Shown: positions 34,714 to 43,238 of the stretch, piece after piece
Layout of the letters: each line of letters starts with the position of its first letter
How positions within the stretch are numbered: the first letter of the stretch is position 1
Assembly: GCA_910584585.1 (NCBI GenBank)
Contig: CAJUBP010000020.1
Span: 1-64,000, forward strand
Source of the DNA: an uncultured Lachnospiraceae bacterium
Lineage (GTDB): Bacteria; Bacillota; Clostridia; Lachnospirales; Lachnospiraceae
Reading direction: 5' to 3'
Length of the DNA: 64,000 bases
The notes under the pieces: generated by a model
Told to the model about the DNA's origin: nothing
The model's database searches: none
Seen by the model: the letters and a program-made list of their open reading frames with translations, nothing else
Translations under genes and position numbers: made by a program

Positions 34714-36240
34714 ATGGAGGGAAAATATAAGAATGTTCGAGCCTTATCATTATTTCTGGCAGGAATGGCTCTTATGACGATGGCGTCCCGGGCGGCGGAT
34801 CATTTCTTCATTCCACGGGTGTCGGTGGTTTTCCCGGAAGAGAGAAAACTGGAATATCACGCGGAAATTCCGGGACAGGTAGAGGCAGAGAAGGAACAGG
34901 CCGTCTATTGCAGGGAAAATCTTCGGGCGGCTTATGTTCCGGTCCGGGAGGGGGATTTGGTGCAAAAAGGGGATCTGCTGTTCGCGGTGGATTTGGACAG
35001 CCTGAACCTGCAGATACAGGAGTTGGAAGAGGAGATCAGGAAACTGAACCTGCAGATAGAAGATCAGAAACTGGCGTATGAGCAGCAGGAAGAACAGCAG
35101 AACCGGGAATATCAGAGGGCCAAAGAGGATTATCATGCCGCCGTGACAAGGACCCAGAGCCAGGTGAATCAGGCAAAGTTGGAATTGGAGCAGGCCAAGG
35201 AAGCCCTCCTTGCCCATGAGAACGCAAAACCGGAGGAAAGCGGGCAGAGAAAAGAAAGGGAAAAGACATCTGACCAGACAGAAGAGAATCCTGCGGAGAC
35301 AGAAAAATATCAGACGGCACAGAAAGAGCAGCCGGAAAAATGGAATCAGCGGTGGGAAGAAGAGCTTTGGGCAGAATGGAATCAGAAGCAGGAAGAGTCC
35401 TCGGAAGAATGGAATCAACAGCAGGAAGATCCTTTGGAGACATGGAACCAGAAACAGGAGGAACTTTCCCGGCAGTATCAGGAGAAAAAGAAAGCATATG
35501 AAGAGTTTTCAGCCGCTGGGGAGGAAGCGGTTCGGACAGCCGAAAGGCAGCTGGAAGACGCAGGAGAAAAGAAAGTTCAGGATCATTCCATCGATTTGCT
35601 GAAAATAGAAAAACAGAAACTGGAAGATTCCCTGGAGAATTACAGAGAGCTGAGCCGGGAAGAAGGAAAAATTTACGCTGAGACAGATGGACAGGTGAAG
35701 ACTTTAACTATTTCTGCAGGAAGCGTTACCGGAAGTGAGCCGATCATGATTCTGGAAGATTTCAGCCAGCCTTTCCGGTTTGAAGGAAATGTGGAAGAGG
35801 CGGCGGATCTGTGTATAACGGAAGGAATGGAAGGCGTTCTGACGATGGATAAGGGCAGAACAGAAATAAAAGGAGTGCGGATCTCATCCGCAGTGACAGA
35901 AGAAGGGAACTGCCGCGTGACTGCGCTTTTGGATTCTGTTTGGCCAGACGGAAGCAAAGACGCTTTCTTAAGCGTCGCAAAGGAAAGCCAGTGGTATGAG
36001 ACAACGGTTCCGCTGTCTGCGCTGCATCAGGGGGAAAAGGAAAATTATGTCATCCGGATACAGGAGAAAGAAACGATTCTTGGCATAGGATATGCCGCGG
36101 AGTATGTGCCGGTAACGGTTTTGGAAAAAAATGCGGAGTACGCAGCTGTGGAAGGGGGACTTTCCAAAGAAGACAGAATCGCTGCCGATTCTGACAGAAG
36201 CATAAGGGAGGGGGAAAGGATACGGATTGTGAAAGAATAG
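34714..36240 (+). CDS. HlyD/RND-type membrane fusion protein with coiled coil
   Basis: This 508-residue adaptor has an N-terminal anchor or signal helix (residues 8-27). A lipoyl-like half-motif follows (IPGQVEAEKEQAVYCRENL, VREGDLVQKGDLLFAVD), then a long coiled coil (about 90-315), the returning lipoyl half (IYAETDGQVKTLTISAGSVTG) and a beta-barrel C-terminus. Inside the coiled coil are four imperfect repeats built on WNQ-x-Q-EE at about 209-255. Such adaptors normally serve efflux pumps or peptide exporters, but here it is encoded with importer-type permeases. GATGGAGG lies near the start. No partner pump is encoded nearby. Confidence 0.8.
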   Translation: MEGKYKNVRALSLFLAGMALMTMASRAADHFFIPRVSVVFPEERKLEYHAEIPGQVEAEKEQAVYCRENLRAAYVPVREGDLVQKGDLLFAVDLDSLNLQIQELEEEIRKLNLQIEDQKLAYEQQEEQQNREYQRAKEDYHAAVTRTQSQVNQAKLELEQAKEALLAHENAKPEESGQRKEREKTSDQTEENPAETEKYQTAQKEQPEKWNQRWEEELWAEWNQKQEESSEEWNQQQEDPLETWNQKQEELSRQYQEKKKAYEEFSAAGEEAVRTAERQLEDAGEKKVQDHSIDLLKIEKQKLEDSLENYRELSREEGKIYAETDGQVKTLTISAGSVTGSEPIMILEDFSQPFRFEGNVEEAADLCITEGMEGVLTMDKGRTEIKGVRISSAVTEEGNCRVTALLDSVWPDGSKDAFLSVAKESQWYETTVPLSALHQGEKENYVIRIQEKETILGIGYAAEYVPVTVLEKNAEYAAVEGGLSKEDRIAADSDRSIREGERIRIVKE

Positions 36241-36251
36241 ATCAGGGAAAA

Positions 36252-36974
36252 ATGTGGGGAAAAATGATAAGGATTCTGGCGGGAATGTTCCTTGTATGCA
36301 GCCTTACCAGTTTTTTTCGGTATTTTAAGCAGTTAAAAATGATGCCGGAAAATTTCGCCTTTCTTTATCAGGAGCCGATTTCAGCGGAAGCGATAGAAGA
36401 AGAGTGCCGCAGGCAGCGGGTATTGTGTAAGATTCCGGAGACGGGCAGAGAAATGGAAGAGCCGGGAATGAAACAGGAAAAATTCCAGGCAGTGCTGGTT
36501 TACGGCATGGAAGCTCTGGATGCTCAGAGGGTGGAAACTATCTTTTCTGACAGCGATGAAAAAATTGACGTAAACCTGCTGAAATGGCTGTCCGCGTCTG
36601 CAGCCTGCGCCTGTTTTCTGGGGCTGCTGCTGTCGGTGTTCTGCTGTTATGAGAAGCAGGGCTGCGCAAAATGGGTGTATGGAGTAACAGTTCTGGTTTG
36701 GGTATTCTGCATAAAATGCTGTATTCTTGAAGGACTGCCGGAATTTCCGGTGTGGTCACTGCCTGGAAGCTGGTCGGATTTTGAAGGATGGGGAGAATTT
36801 GCAAAAGAGACGGGAGAGCAAATTTCCTGTATGATTCGTTTCTGGGATGATACAGCGGTTTTAAAATATTGGGAATGTGTCTTGAAAGGCGGGGGATGCC
36901 TGCTGGCGTCGTTGGCAGTGCTGAGGGCGGAATTGAGGAAAATAATGGAAGAAAATTTTCAGCGATACACTTGA
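36252..36974 (+). CDS. Unknown membrane protein
   Basis: I do not recognise this 240-residue protein. An N-terminal hydrophobic helix (residues 5-22) is followed by a hydrophilic domain of about 85 residues containing a CRRQRVLCKIPE segment. Two adjacent helices lie around 112-160 and a last one near 208-225. It is rich in cysteine within the membrane segments (SAACACFLGLLLSVFCC). It starts 11 bp after the fusion-protein gene and ends the cluster, so it is probably a partner of that protein or of the permeases. A terminator follows at 37050. Confidence 0.65.
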   Translation: MWGKMIRILAGMFLVCSLTSFFRYFKQLKMMPENFAFLYQEPISAEAIEEECRRQRVLCKIPETGREMEEPGMKQEKFQAVLVYGMEALDAQRVETIFSDSDEKIDVNLLKWLSASAACACFLGLLLSVFCCYEKQGCAKWVYGVTVLVWVFCIKCCILEGLPEFPVWSLPGSWSDFEGWGEFAKETGEQISCMIRFWDDTAVLKYWECVLKGGGCLLASLAVLRAELRKIMEENFQRYT

Positions 36975-37049
36975 AAAAGACCGCCCGCTATGTTACATTG
37001 GGAAAAAGAATAAATTCCCATAAGGGGCGAAGCGGATAGTGGAATGAAG

Positions 37050-37084
37050 AACCATCTTGACACAGAGTATCAGGATGGTTTTTG
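37050..37084 (+). terminator. Terminator after the 30-37 kb cluster
   Basis: Arms AACCATCTTGA (37050-37060) and TCAGGATGGTT (37070-37080) pair with one G-T wobble around a 9-nt loop and run into TTTTGT. It lies between the unknown membrane gene and the surface-protein gene at 37107, only 22 bp before that gene's start. The promoter of that gene must therefore be upstream of or overlap the hairpin, or the hairpin may attenuate read-through. Confidence 0.75.
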
Positions 37085-37106
37085 TATCCGTATAAGGAGA
37101 AAGTGA

Positions 37107-39269
37107 ATGAGAAAAGGAATCAGAAGAAAGATATGTTTGTTAGCGGCGGCAGCAGTAGTTACAGCGGGGCTGTGGGTTCCGGTGCCTGTTCTGGGCGCAG
37201 ATGCAGGCATAACGGTTACGACCCGTGAAGAGTTTATGGAAGCTTTGAAACAGCCGGGCAGCCATATTATGGTACAGGGGCTTATTACCATTGGAAAAGA
37301 AACCGATACGGATCAGCGGATGCTCCCGGTAAAGATTCCGGCCGGAACAACTATCGAAGGAACTGCCGGAAGCAATTTAAACTGCAGGTCGCCGGTTCAA
37401 TTGGAAGGGGACAATGTTGTTTTCAGGAATATAAAATTGACCTTTGAATCCTCGAACGCTCTGGGCAGTGTTCCACATCGGGAAATTTTTCTGGCGGGCC
37501 ACAGTCTGACGATGGATAATGTGCGGACATATCTGGAAGGGGGAGCCGATGCAATCGGTGGATTCGGCGGGACGGAAAAAGAACTGCTGCCGATAGTATA
37601 TGCAGGGGGATATACCGGAACAGTGAACGGGGAGAATGCTTCTTTCACCCTGCAGAATTCCAATGAAGAGACCATGTTTCAGGGAATTTTTATGGGGCAC
37701 GGGGCAGGCAGTGACAGAAAATCTCCCTATAAGGGGAACGCGCAGGTGAAATTAGACGGGAAAGCAATCGTTCGTGAGCCGATTGACTCCAGTGAGAACA
37801 GCTGGGCTTCTGTTGAAGTGATCGGCGGCCAGTACGGCACAAAAGCAATCAAATACCATGGAAATGAGAATACAACGCTGACGCTGCGCCAGGGCATCAT
37901 GGAAGAGGCGTCTGTGGAAGATATAGGGAATCTTGTGATAGAGAATGGCAGCTGTCTGGGCACAACAACAGGAACTTTGCAAAATGTCATATTGAAAAAT
38001 GGCGGCTGCCTGGATCTCACCAAAGCGCCGAATCCGGTGATTGCCGGTAATTTTACAGGCGTTAGCGATTCGTTGGAGAATCAGGGGCTTCTGGTTCTCA
38101 ATCAAAATCTGAGCGAGGCATTGCGGATTCAGGGAACAGTTACCGGAATTACAAAGTTTCAGACGTATCATCGCCTGTTTCCGGGCACATTGCTTCCGGG
38201 CAGACAATACATTATAGCCGATCCGGCCAAGGCAGCGCGGGGAAATTTTGTTCTGCCAGAAAAGAATCTTGAAAACGGCTATCGTCTGAATTACCGGGAA
38301 GGAGCCTGGATTCCTTGTTGGGAGGAAGATTATGAAGAACCGTCGGAAGAGGAAAAACCGCCAGTGACGCCGCCAGAGGAAGAGAAGCCGGAAATAACGC
38401 CGCCAGTGATGCCGCCAGAGGAAGAGAAGCCGGAAATAACGCCGCCAGTGACACCGCCAGAGGAAGAGAAGCCGGAAATAACACCGCCGGTGACGCCGCC
38501 AGGGGAAGAGAAACCGGAAATAACGCCGCCGGCAGTGCCGCCAGAGGAAGAGAAACCGGAAGAAACACCGCCGGCACTGCCGCCAGAAGAAGAGACACTG
38601 CCGGGAAATGGGAAACCGTCAGTAACGCCGGCGGCTCATGTTCACAGATACATTCCGGTATTTGAGAAGGCCACTACGGAAAAAGACGGCGCCAGAATGA
38701 AACGGTGCAGCTGCGGCAAAATCTCAGAGCAGCAAAGCATTTACCGAATTCAGGATGTGAAACTGTTAACGGAGCGGATGGTTTACAGCGGAAGGAGCCG
38801 GAAACCGGAACTGAAAGTCATTGACAGGACAGGCAAAGTGATAGACAGAAGCCAGTATCAGGTTTCTTATCAGAATAATGTCAATGTAGGACAGGGAAAG
38901 GCAATCATTCGTTTCAGGGACAATTACAGCGGCAGCCTGGAAAAGAAATTTTTCATTGAACCGGAGCGGACCAGTTTGACGGGGCTGAAGGCCAGATCCA
39001 AAGGATTCACAGTTAGATGGAAGAAACAGGCTGCTCAGACAGCAGGGTATGAGATTCAGTACTCCGCCAGCAGCCGCTTTTCAAAAAAGACAACCCGGAC
39101 AATTACTGTGAAGAACAGGAAAACCACCTCGAAGACGATAGCAAAGCAAAAGCCGGGAAAGAAATATTATGTTAGAATCCGCGCTTATCAGCCAGTGAAA
39201 ATCGAGGGAAGAACAGTCAGGATGTACTCAAAATGGTCGAAAGTGAAATCTGTGAAAACGAAAAAATAA
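37107..39269 (+). CDS. Secreted surface protein with proline-rich repeats and Fn3-like end
   Basis: This exported protein has 720 residues. A signal peptide spans residues 1 to about 31 (VPVPVLGADA). Residues 35-400 contain short beta-helix-like runs (LEGDNVVFRNIKLTFE, HSLTMDNVRTYLEGGADAIG) as in pectate-lyase-type surface proteins. A 14-residue repeat EEEKPEITPPVTPP follows from about 414 to 500, then a Cys/His motif (HVHRY, RCSCGK). An Ig-like segment and an Fn3-like domain (GFTVRWKKQAAQTAGYEIQYS, quoted in part as GFTVRWKKQAAQ and GYEIQYS) end in KVKSVKTKK. There is no LPXTG. AAGGAGAAAG precedes the ATG. It is probably a cell-surface adhesin or matrix protein. Confidence 0.82.
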   Translation: MRKGIRRKICLLAAAAVVTAGLWVPVPVLGADAGITVTTREEFMEALKQPGSHIMVQGLITIGKETDTDQRMLPVKIPAGTTIEGTAGSNLNCRSPVQLEGDNVVFRNIKLTFESSNALGSVPHREIFLAGHSLTMDNVRTYLEGGADAIGGFGGTEKELLPIVYAGGYTGTVNGENASFTLQNSNEETMFQGIFMGHGAGSDRKSPYKGNAQVKLDGKAIVREPIDSSENSWASVEVIGGQYGTKAIKYHGNENTTLTLRQGIMEEASVEDIGNLVIENGSCLGTTTGTLQNVILKNGGCLDLTKAPNPVIAGNFTGVSDSLENQGLLVLNQNLSEALRIQGTVTGITKFQTYHRLFPGTLLPGRQYIIADPAKAARGNFVLPEKNLENGYRLNYREGAWIPCWEEDYEEPSEEEKPPVTPPEEEKPEITPPVMPPEEEKPEITPPVTPPEEEKPEITPPVTPPGEEKPEITPPAVPPEEEKPEETPPALPPEEETLPGNGKPSVTPAAHVHRYIPVFEKATTEKDGARMKRCSCGKISEQQSIYRIQDVKLLTERMVYSGRSRKPELKVIDRTGKVIDRSQYQVSYQNNVNVGQGKAIIRFRDNYSGSLEKKFFIEPERTSLTGLKARSKGFTVRWKKQAAQTAGYEIQYSASSRFSKKTTRTITVKNRKTTSKTIAKQKPGKKYYVRIRAYQPVKIEGRTVRMYSKWSKVKSVKTKK
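38347..38600. repeat. 42-bp tandem repeats encoding a Pro/Glu-rich stalk
   Basis: About six imperfect 42-bp units encode EEEKPEITPPVTPP and variants (VMPP, AVPP, ALPP). They are in frame and form an extended stalk typical of wall-spanning regions. High identity among the middle units suggests that copy number can change by slippage. Confidence 0.85.
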
Positions 39270-39286
39270 AATGATTTCCGTAATTC

Positions 39287-39376
39287 GCTGTGGAGCAGGA
39301 TAACTGCGCGTCCCGCCAAAGGGCAGGGTGCGCAGAAGAACAGTTATAGTTCAAAATCCTGCTCCACAGCTTTTTT
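39287..39376 (+). terminator. Terminator whose 3' arm lies in the convergent regulator gene
   Basis: A 15-bp arm GCTGTGGAGCAGGAT (39287-39301) is perfectly complementary to ATCCTGCTCCACAGC (39356-39370), followed by TTTTTT (39371-39376). The loop contains a further stem (TGCGC/GCGCA). The 3' arm and the T-run are part of the last codons of the minus-strand regulator gene (stop at 39344). The surface-protein gene and the regulator gene thus share one palindrome. Confidence 0.75.
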
Positions 39377-39748
39377 AATAGCCGCAAAACTTTCGCGGCT
39401 GATAACATGTTCCATGCGGCAGGCGTCTTCCGCCGCAATCTTTTCATCTACGCCTAAACTAATCAGCCAGCCGGATAGAAATTTATGGCGCTCATAAATC
39501 ATCTCCGCAATTTCACGTCCGGATTCAGTCAGTGTAATATATCCTGCGTTTGAGACAGTGATGTGGCCTTTTTCCCGCAGATTCTTCATGGCCACGCTGA
39601 CGCTTGGTTTTTTAAAGCCCAGTTCTACAGATATGTCGATGGAGCGGACCACGGGCAATTTCTTACTTAATATCAATATGGTTTCTAAATAATTCTCGGC
39701 AGATTCGTTGTTTTTCACAGCGCTCACCTCTTCCTTTCGCTTTGGCAT
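39344..39748 (-). CDS. DtxR/MntR-family metal-dependent regulator
   Basis: This short DtxR-family repressor has a winged helix (NNESAENYLETILILSKKLP, ISVELGFKKPSVSVAMKNL, REKGHITVSNAGYITLTESG) and the metal-binding dimerisation helices (ERHKFLSGWLISLGV, AAEDACRMEHVIS with the typical C..MEH residues). It lacks an SH3-like domain. A start at GTG 39718 is better supported (AGGAAGAGGTGAG just before it) than ATG 39748, which has no ribosome site. It is divergent from the feo genes by about 200 bp and is the probable reader of the 18-bp motif found before feoA, feoB and the DUF2325 gene. Confidence 0.88.
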   Translation of the reverse strand: MPKRKEEVSAVKNNESAENYLETILILSKKLPVVRSIDISVELGFKKPSVSVAMKNLREKGHITVSNAGYITLTESGREIAEMIYERHKFLSGWLISLGVDEKIAAEDACRMEHVISRESFAAIKKAVEQDFEL

Positions 39749-39863
39749 AAAAAGCAGTAAAAACTGTTTGGCAAATACATGCGCTTCTGAATATAAGTAT
39801 ACTGAAAGAACGGGAAAATAGCAAATATTTTTCTCATCCAGTTAAAAAAATCCCAAAAAGTTA

Positions 39864-39892
39864 TTGACAACATACAGTAGTAAGCGTATACT
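39864..39892 (+). promoter_or_regulatory. Promoter of the feo genes
   Basis: TTGACA (39864-39869), a 17-bp spacer and TATACT (39887-39892) form a near-perfect promoter for feoA-feoA-feoB. The -10 box is inside the operator-like motif at 39879-39896 and a Fur-like box lies just downstream. Confidence 0.88.
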
Positions 39893-39896
39893 AACT
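39879..39896. promoter_or_regulatory. DtxR-type operator candidate, site 1
   Basis: AGTAAGCGTATACTAACT is an inverted-repeat motif overlapping the -10 box of the feo promoter. It matches site 3 at 47483 in 15 of 18 positions and site 2 at 40416 in most. Half-sites AGTWAG resemble the outer half of known DtxR/IdeR boxes. Binding there would block transcription. Confidence 0.6.
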
Positions 39897-39909
39897 AATG
39901 AAAAGTGAA

Positions 39910-39924
39910 TGAGAACCATTATCA
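39910..39924. promoter_or_regulatory. Fur-like box in the feo leader
   Basis: TGAGAACCATTATCA matches the Fur 7-1-7 consensus TGATAATNATTATCA in 12 of the 14 defined positions. It lies about 10 bp after the likely transcription start of feo. No fur gene is in the window. Confidence 0.6.
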
Positions 39925-39955
39925 TTAACGAGATTTCAGAAAAGAAAGGATGATT

Positions 39956-40168
39956 ATGATGCCGTTGACCATGGCGAGAACAGGAGAAGTCAATGTGATT
40001 AAAAAAGTTGGCGGAAAGGGAGAGACCAGGAGATTTTTGGAGAATCTGGGGTTTGTAACCGGAGGGCAGGTCACTGTGGTGTCCGAGATCAGTGGCAGCA
40101 TGATTGTAAATGTGAAAGAGTCAAGAGTTGCCATCAATCGGGATATGGCCAGTAAAATTATGATTTAG
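39956..40168 (+). CDS. feoA: FeoA family protein (first)
   Basis: This small SH3-like FeoA protein, about 70 residues (TGEVNVIKKVGGKGETRRFL, then ENLGFVTGGQVTVVSEISGS), is thought to assist the FeoB ferrous-iron transporter. The start could be ATG 39950, 39956 or 39959; the AAGGA at 39946-39950 fits 39956 or 39959 best. It is 12 bp upstream of a second feoA. Confidence 0.88.
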   Translation: MMPLTMARTGEVNVIKKVGGKGETRRFLENLGFVTGGQVTVVSEISGSMIVNVKESRVAINRDMASKIMI

Positions 40169-40180
40169 GGAGGAAAGGGC

Positions 40181-40402
40181 ATGAAAACATTAAAGCAGAT
40201 TCCCTGCGGGGAAACGGTAAAGGTAGCGAAGCTGCACGGGGAGGGGCCGGTGAAGCGGAGGATTATGGATATGGGCATCACAAAGGGCATTGATGTATTT
40301 GTGCGGAAGGTAGCGCCGCTTGGGGATCCGGTGGAAGTAACGGTGCGGGGCTATGAATTGTCTCTGCGGAAAGCAGACGCGGAAATGATAGAGGTACTGT
40401 AA
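40181..40402 (+). CDS. feoA: FeoA family protein (second)
   Basis: This second FeoA-type SH3-like protein, 73 residues, has IPCGETVKVAKLHGEGPVKR, MDMGITKGIDVFVRKVAPLG and VEVTVRGYELSLRKADAEMI. The last block is the canonical FeoA end. GGGAGGAAAGG precedes the ATG. Two feoA genes before one feoB are common in Clostridia. An operator-like motif separates it from feoB. Confidence 0.93.
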   Translation: MKTLKQIPCGETVKVAKLHGEGPVKRRIMDMGITKGIDVFVRKVAPLGDPVEVTVRGYELSLRKADAEMIEVL

Positions 40403-40415
40403 TTTTTTGCGCATA

Positions 40416-40433
40416 GGTTAGCTTTTACTAATT
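40416..40433. promoter_or_regulatory. DtxR-type operator candidate, site 2
   Basis: GGTTAGCTTTTACTAATT, in the 78-bp gap between the second feoA and feoB, follows the same RGTWAGC-NNN-TACTAAYT pattern as sites 1 and 3. No strong promoter is visible here, so it could modulate read-through or a weak internal start. Confidence 0.5.
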
Positions 40434-40480
40434 AAAGTGAGTAACAAGAAACTTGCCAAAAGGCGGATAGGAGTTGTGAA

Positions 40481-42667
40481 ATGTCAGTAAAAATTGCGTT
40501 AGCAGGTAATCCCAACTGCGGAAAAACAACATTGTTCAACGGATTAACCGGTTCCAACCAGTTTGTGGGAAACTGGCCCGGAGTTACGGTTGAGAAAAAA
40601 GAAGGGAAGTTAAAGGGTCATAAAGATGTTGTCATTACAGATTTGCCGGGAATTTATTCCCTGTCACCCTACACACTGGAGGAAGTGGTGGCCAGAAATT
40701 ATCTGATAGAGGAACGGCCCAATGTGATTTTGAATATTGTGGACGGAACGAATCTGGAGCGGAATCTGTACCTTTCCACACAGCTGATGGAACTTGGGAT
40801 TCCGGTAGTTATGGCTGTCAATATGATGGATGTAGTTGCCAAGAGCGGAACGAAGATACATATCCGGGAACTTGGGAAGAAGCTGGGCTGCCCGGTGACA
40901 GAGATTTCCGCCCTGAAAGGGGACGGCGTGATGGAAGCGGCGGAGAAGGCCCTGGAGCTTGCCAAAGGAAAAGAGACAATCAAAGCCGTACATGAATTTT
41001 CGCCGGAAACAGAAGGAGCGTTAACTGCAATTGAAGAGAGGCTGGGAAAAGAGATTCCCCAGGAGCAGAGAAGATTTTTCGCGGTAAAGCTGTTGGAGCG
41101 GGATGAGAAAATCGCTGAGCGGATGAAGCATGTGCCGGATGTGACAGCTGAGATAGAAGCGCTGGAAAAAGAAATGGATGACGACGCGGAGAGCATCATC
41201 ACCAATGAGAGATATGTTTACATTTCGTCTATTATCAAAGACTGCTGCTCAAAAGGAAAAAATGAAAAAGTTACAGTTTCCGATAAAATTGATCGGATTG
41301 TAACCAACCGCATTCTGGCCCTTCCGATTTTCGCGGCAGTGATGGCCCTTGTGTATTATGTGTCTGTGACGACGGTGGGATCCTGGGCTACTGACTGGGT
41401 CAACGACGGGGTCTTTGGAGAGGGATGGAATCTGTTTGGCATAGAAAGCATCCATGTGCCTGCCATACCGGAACTGTTTACAAGCGGACTGGAAGCCATT
41501 GGATGCGCGTCCTGGCTGCAGGGATTGGTGGTAGACGGCATTGTCGCCGGCGTTGGGGCAGTGTTGGGATTCGTTCCGCAGATGCTGGTGCTGTTTTTGT
41601 TCCTGGCATTTCTGGAAGCTTGCGGATATATGGCGAGAGTGGCCTTTATCATGGATCGTATTTTCCGTAAATTCGGCCTTTCCGGAAAATCTTTTATCCC
41701 GATGCTGATCGGAACGGGCTGCGGCGTGCCGGGGATTATGGCAAGCCGTACCATTGAAAATGACAGAGACCGGAAAATGACGATTATGACTACCACTTTC
41801 ATTCCCTGCGGGGCGAAGCTGCCGATTATCGCGTTGATTGCGGGGGCATTTTTCGGAAACGCCTGGTGGGTTTCCTTCAGCGCGTTTTTTGTAGGAATTG
41901 CGGCAGTGATCTGCTCCGGAATTATTTTAAAGAAAACAAGGATGTTCGCAGGGGAACCGGCGCCCTTTGTTATGGAGCTGCCGGCATACCACATGCCTAC
42001 GGTTGGAAATGTTTTGCGGAGTATGTGGGAGCGCGGCTGGTCCTTTATCAAAAAGGCGGGAACGATTATCCTGTTATCCACGATCTTTGTATGGTTTACC
42101 ACTTATTTCGGCTGGGTGGACGGACAATTCCGGATGCTGGATCAGATGGAGCTTGACAACAGTATTATGGCTGCCATCGGAAACGCGTTTGCGTGGCTGT
42201 TTGTTCCTCTTGGCTGGGGAGACTGGAAATCAGCAGTTGCAGCGATTACAGGGCTGGTTGCCAAAGAAAATGTAGTGGGAACTTTCGGCATTATTTTTGG
42301 ATACGCCGAGGTGGCAGAGGACGGAACAGAGATCTGGGGGCTGCTGGCTTCTTCCATGACGGCGGTAGCGGCATATTCCTTTATGGTATTTAACCTGCTG
42401 TGCGCGCCTTGCTTTGCGGCAATGGGAGCCATCAAGCGTGAAATGAACAATATCAAATGGTTCTGGTTTGCCATCGGGTATCAGTGTCTTCTGGCTTATG
42501 TGGCGGCGCTTTGTATTTACCAGATCGGAACCTGGATCACTCTTGGAACTTTTGGGCTTGGAACAGTGGCGGCGCTGGTTCTGGCGGCAGGATTTCTCTA
42601 TCTGCTGTTTCGCCCATACCGGGAAGGAAGCAGCCTGAAAATGAAGGGGTTAGCAGGGGCAAGATAA
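40481..42667 (+). CDS. feoB: Ferrous iron transport protein B
   Basis: This is FeoB, 728 residues. The N-terminal G-domain (GNPNCGKTTLFNGLTGSNQF, TDLPGIYSLSPYTLEE, VDGTNLERNLYL, AVNMMDV) and a helical GDI-like domain (about 170-270) precede a polytopic membrane part. The membrane part has the two Gate motifs, FIPMLIGTGCGVPGIMASRT and the AKENVVGTFG region, plus TTTFIPCGAKLPI. It transports Fe(II) across the inner membrane under low oxygen. AGGAG lies before the ATG. Expression is probably iron-repressed through the sites at 39879, 39910 and 40416. Confidence 0.97.
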   Translation: MSVKIALAGNPNCGKTTLFNGLTGSNQFVGNWPGVTVEKKEGKLKGHKDVVITDLPGIYSLSPYTLEEVVARNYLIEERPNVILNIVDGTNLERNLYLSTQLMELGIPVVMAVNMMDVVAKSGTKIHIRELGKKLGCPVTEISALKGDGVMEAAEKALELAKGKETIKAVHEFSPETEGALTAIEERLGKEIPQEQRRFFAVKLLERDEKIAERMKHVPDVTAEIEALEKEMDDDAESIITNERYVYISSIIKDCCSKGKNEKVTVSDKIDRIVTNRILALPIFAAVMALVYYVSVTTVGSWATDWVNDGVFGEGWNLFGIESIHVPAIPELFTSGLEAIGCASWLQGLVVDGIVAGVGAVLGFVPQMLVLFLFLAFLEACGYMARVAFIMDRIFRKFGLSGKSFIPMLIGTGCGVPGIMASRTIENDRDRKMTIMTTTFIPCGAKLPIIALIAGAFFGNAWWVSFSAFFVGIAAVICSGIILKKTRMFAGEPAPFVMELPAYHMPTVGNVLRSMWERGWSFIKKAGTIILLSTIFVWFTTYFGWVDGQFRMLDQMELDNSIMAAIGNAFAWLFVPLGWGDWKSAVAAITGLVAKENVVGTFGIIFGYAEVAEDGTEIWGLLASSMTAVAAYSFMVFNLLCAPCFAAMGAIKREMNNIKWFWFAIGYQCLLAYVAALCIYQIGTWITLGTFGLGTVAALVLAAGFLYLLFRPYREGSSLKMKGLAGAR

Positions 42668-42729
42668 GAAAAATGGAAGATTAGATATGCGCGAAGGAAC
42701 TATTCACAAGTTATTTTTGAACAGTCCTT

Positions 42730-43020
42730 TAGAGCGTGTCTTAAAATTGCTTTCTGACAGGTGTATTCTCCACTTAGTGGGACACCGAAGGCGCCCTGTG
42801 GGGATTTGTGCCAAATGAAGGGCGCATGCCCTCGCTTTGCTGGGGCAGACCCTAGCGGGCTATGTAACCTGAATTCATGCAGATTGAACTACTAATGTTC
42901 AATCTGATAGCGCAAATATCGCGCTAAGTGGGGGATGCTTGGCACTAAGGGGGTATCAGGTGCGAAGCCTGGTGGATTCCTTAGTGCAGATGGCGGGAAT
43001 GAAGTTTAAGACACGCTCTA
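42730..43020. repeat. MITE-like 291-bp element with 19-bp terminal inverted repeats
   Basis: TAGAGCGTGTCTTAAAATT (42730-42748) and AAGTTTAAGACACGCTCTA (43002-43020) are inverted repeats matching at 18 of 19 bases. The interior has several stems (CACTTAGTG, GGCACTAAGG with CCTTAGTGC) and no convincing gene; the 87-codon ORF at 42939 begins inside it and looks accidental. Such short palindromic elements are usually non-autonomous transposons or structured RNAs. The rest of the 625-bp gap holds only the following promoter region. Confidence 0.75.
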
Positions 43021-43238
43021 GTTCAGCCGGCATTTACAATGGGGTTGTCGGGAAATGGCAAATTGCTACAATATATAGATATGAATCCTGGAACTTCAAA
43101 CTATATATTGTAGAAAAGATCATTTCTTGGCAGCCTCATTTTCTGAATCAATATGAAATTGATTTCACTATTTTGCACAAAAATAAAAAGCGGATATTAT
43201 GAAAAATGTCAATATACAAAACAATAAATCTGGTTTAT

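Noticed and set aside
42939..43202. 87-codon plus-strand ORF
   Set aside because: It begins inside the MITE-like element, has no ribosome site and shows no recognisable protein pattern.
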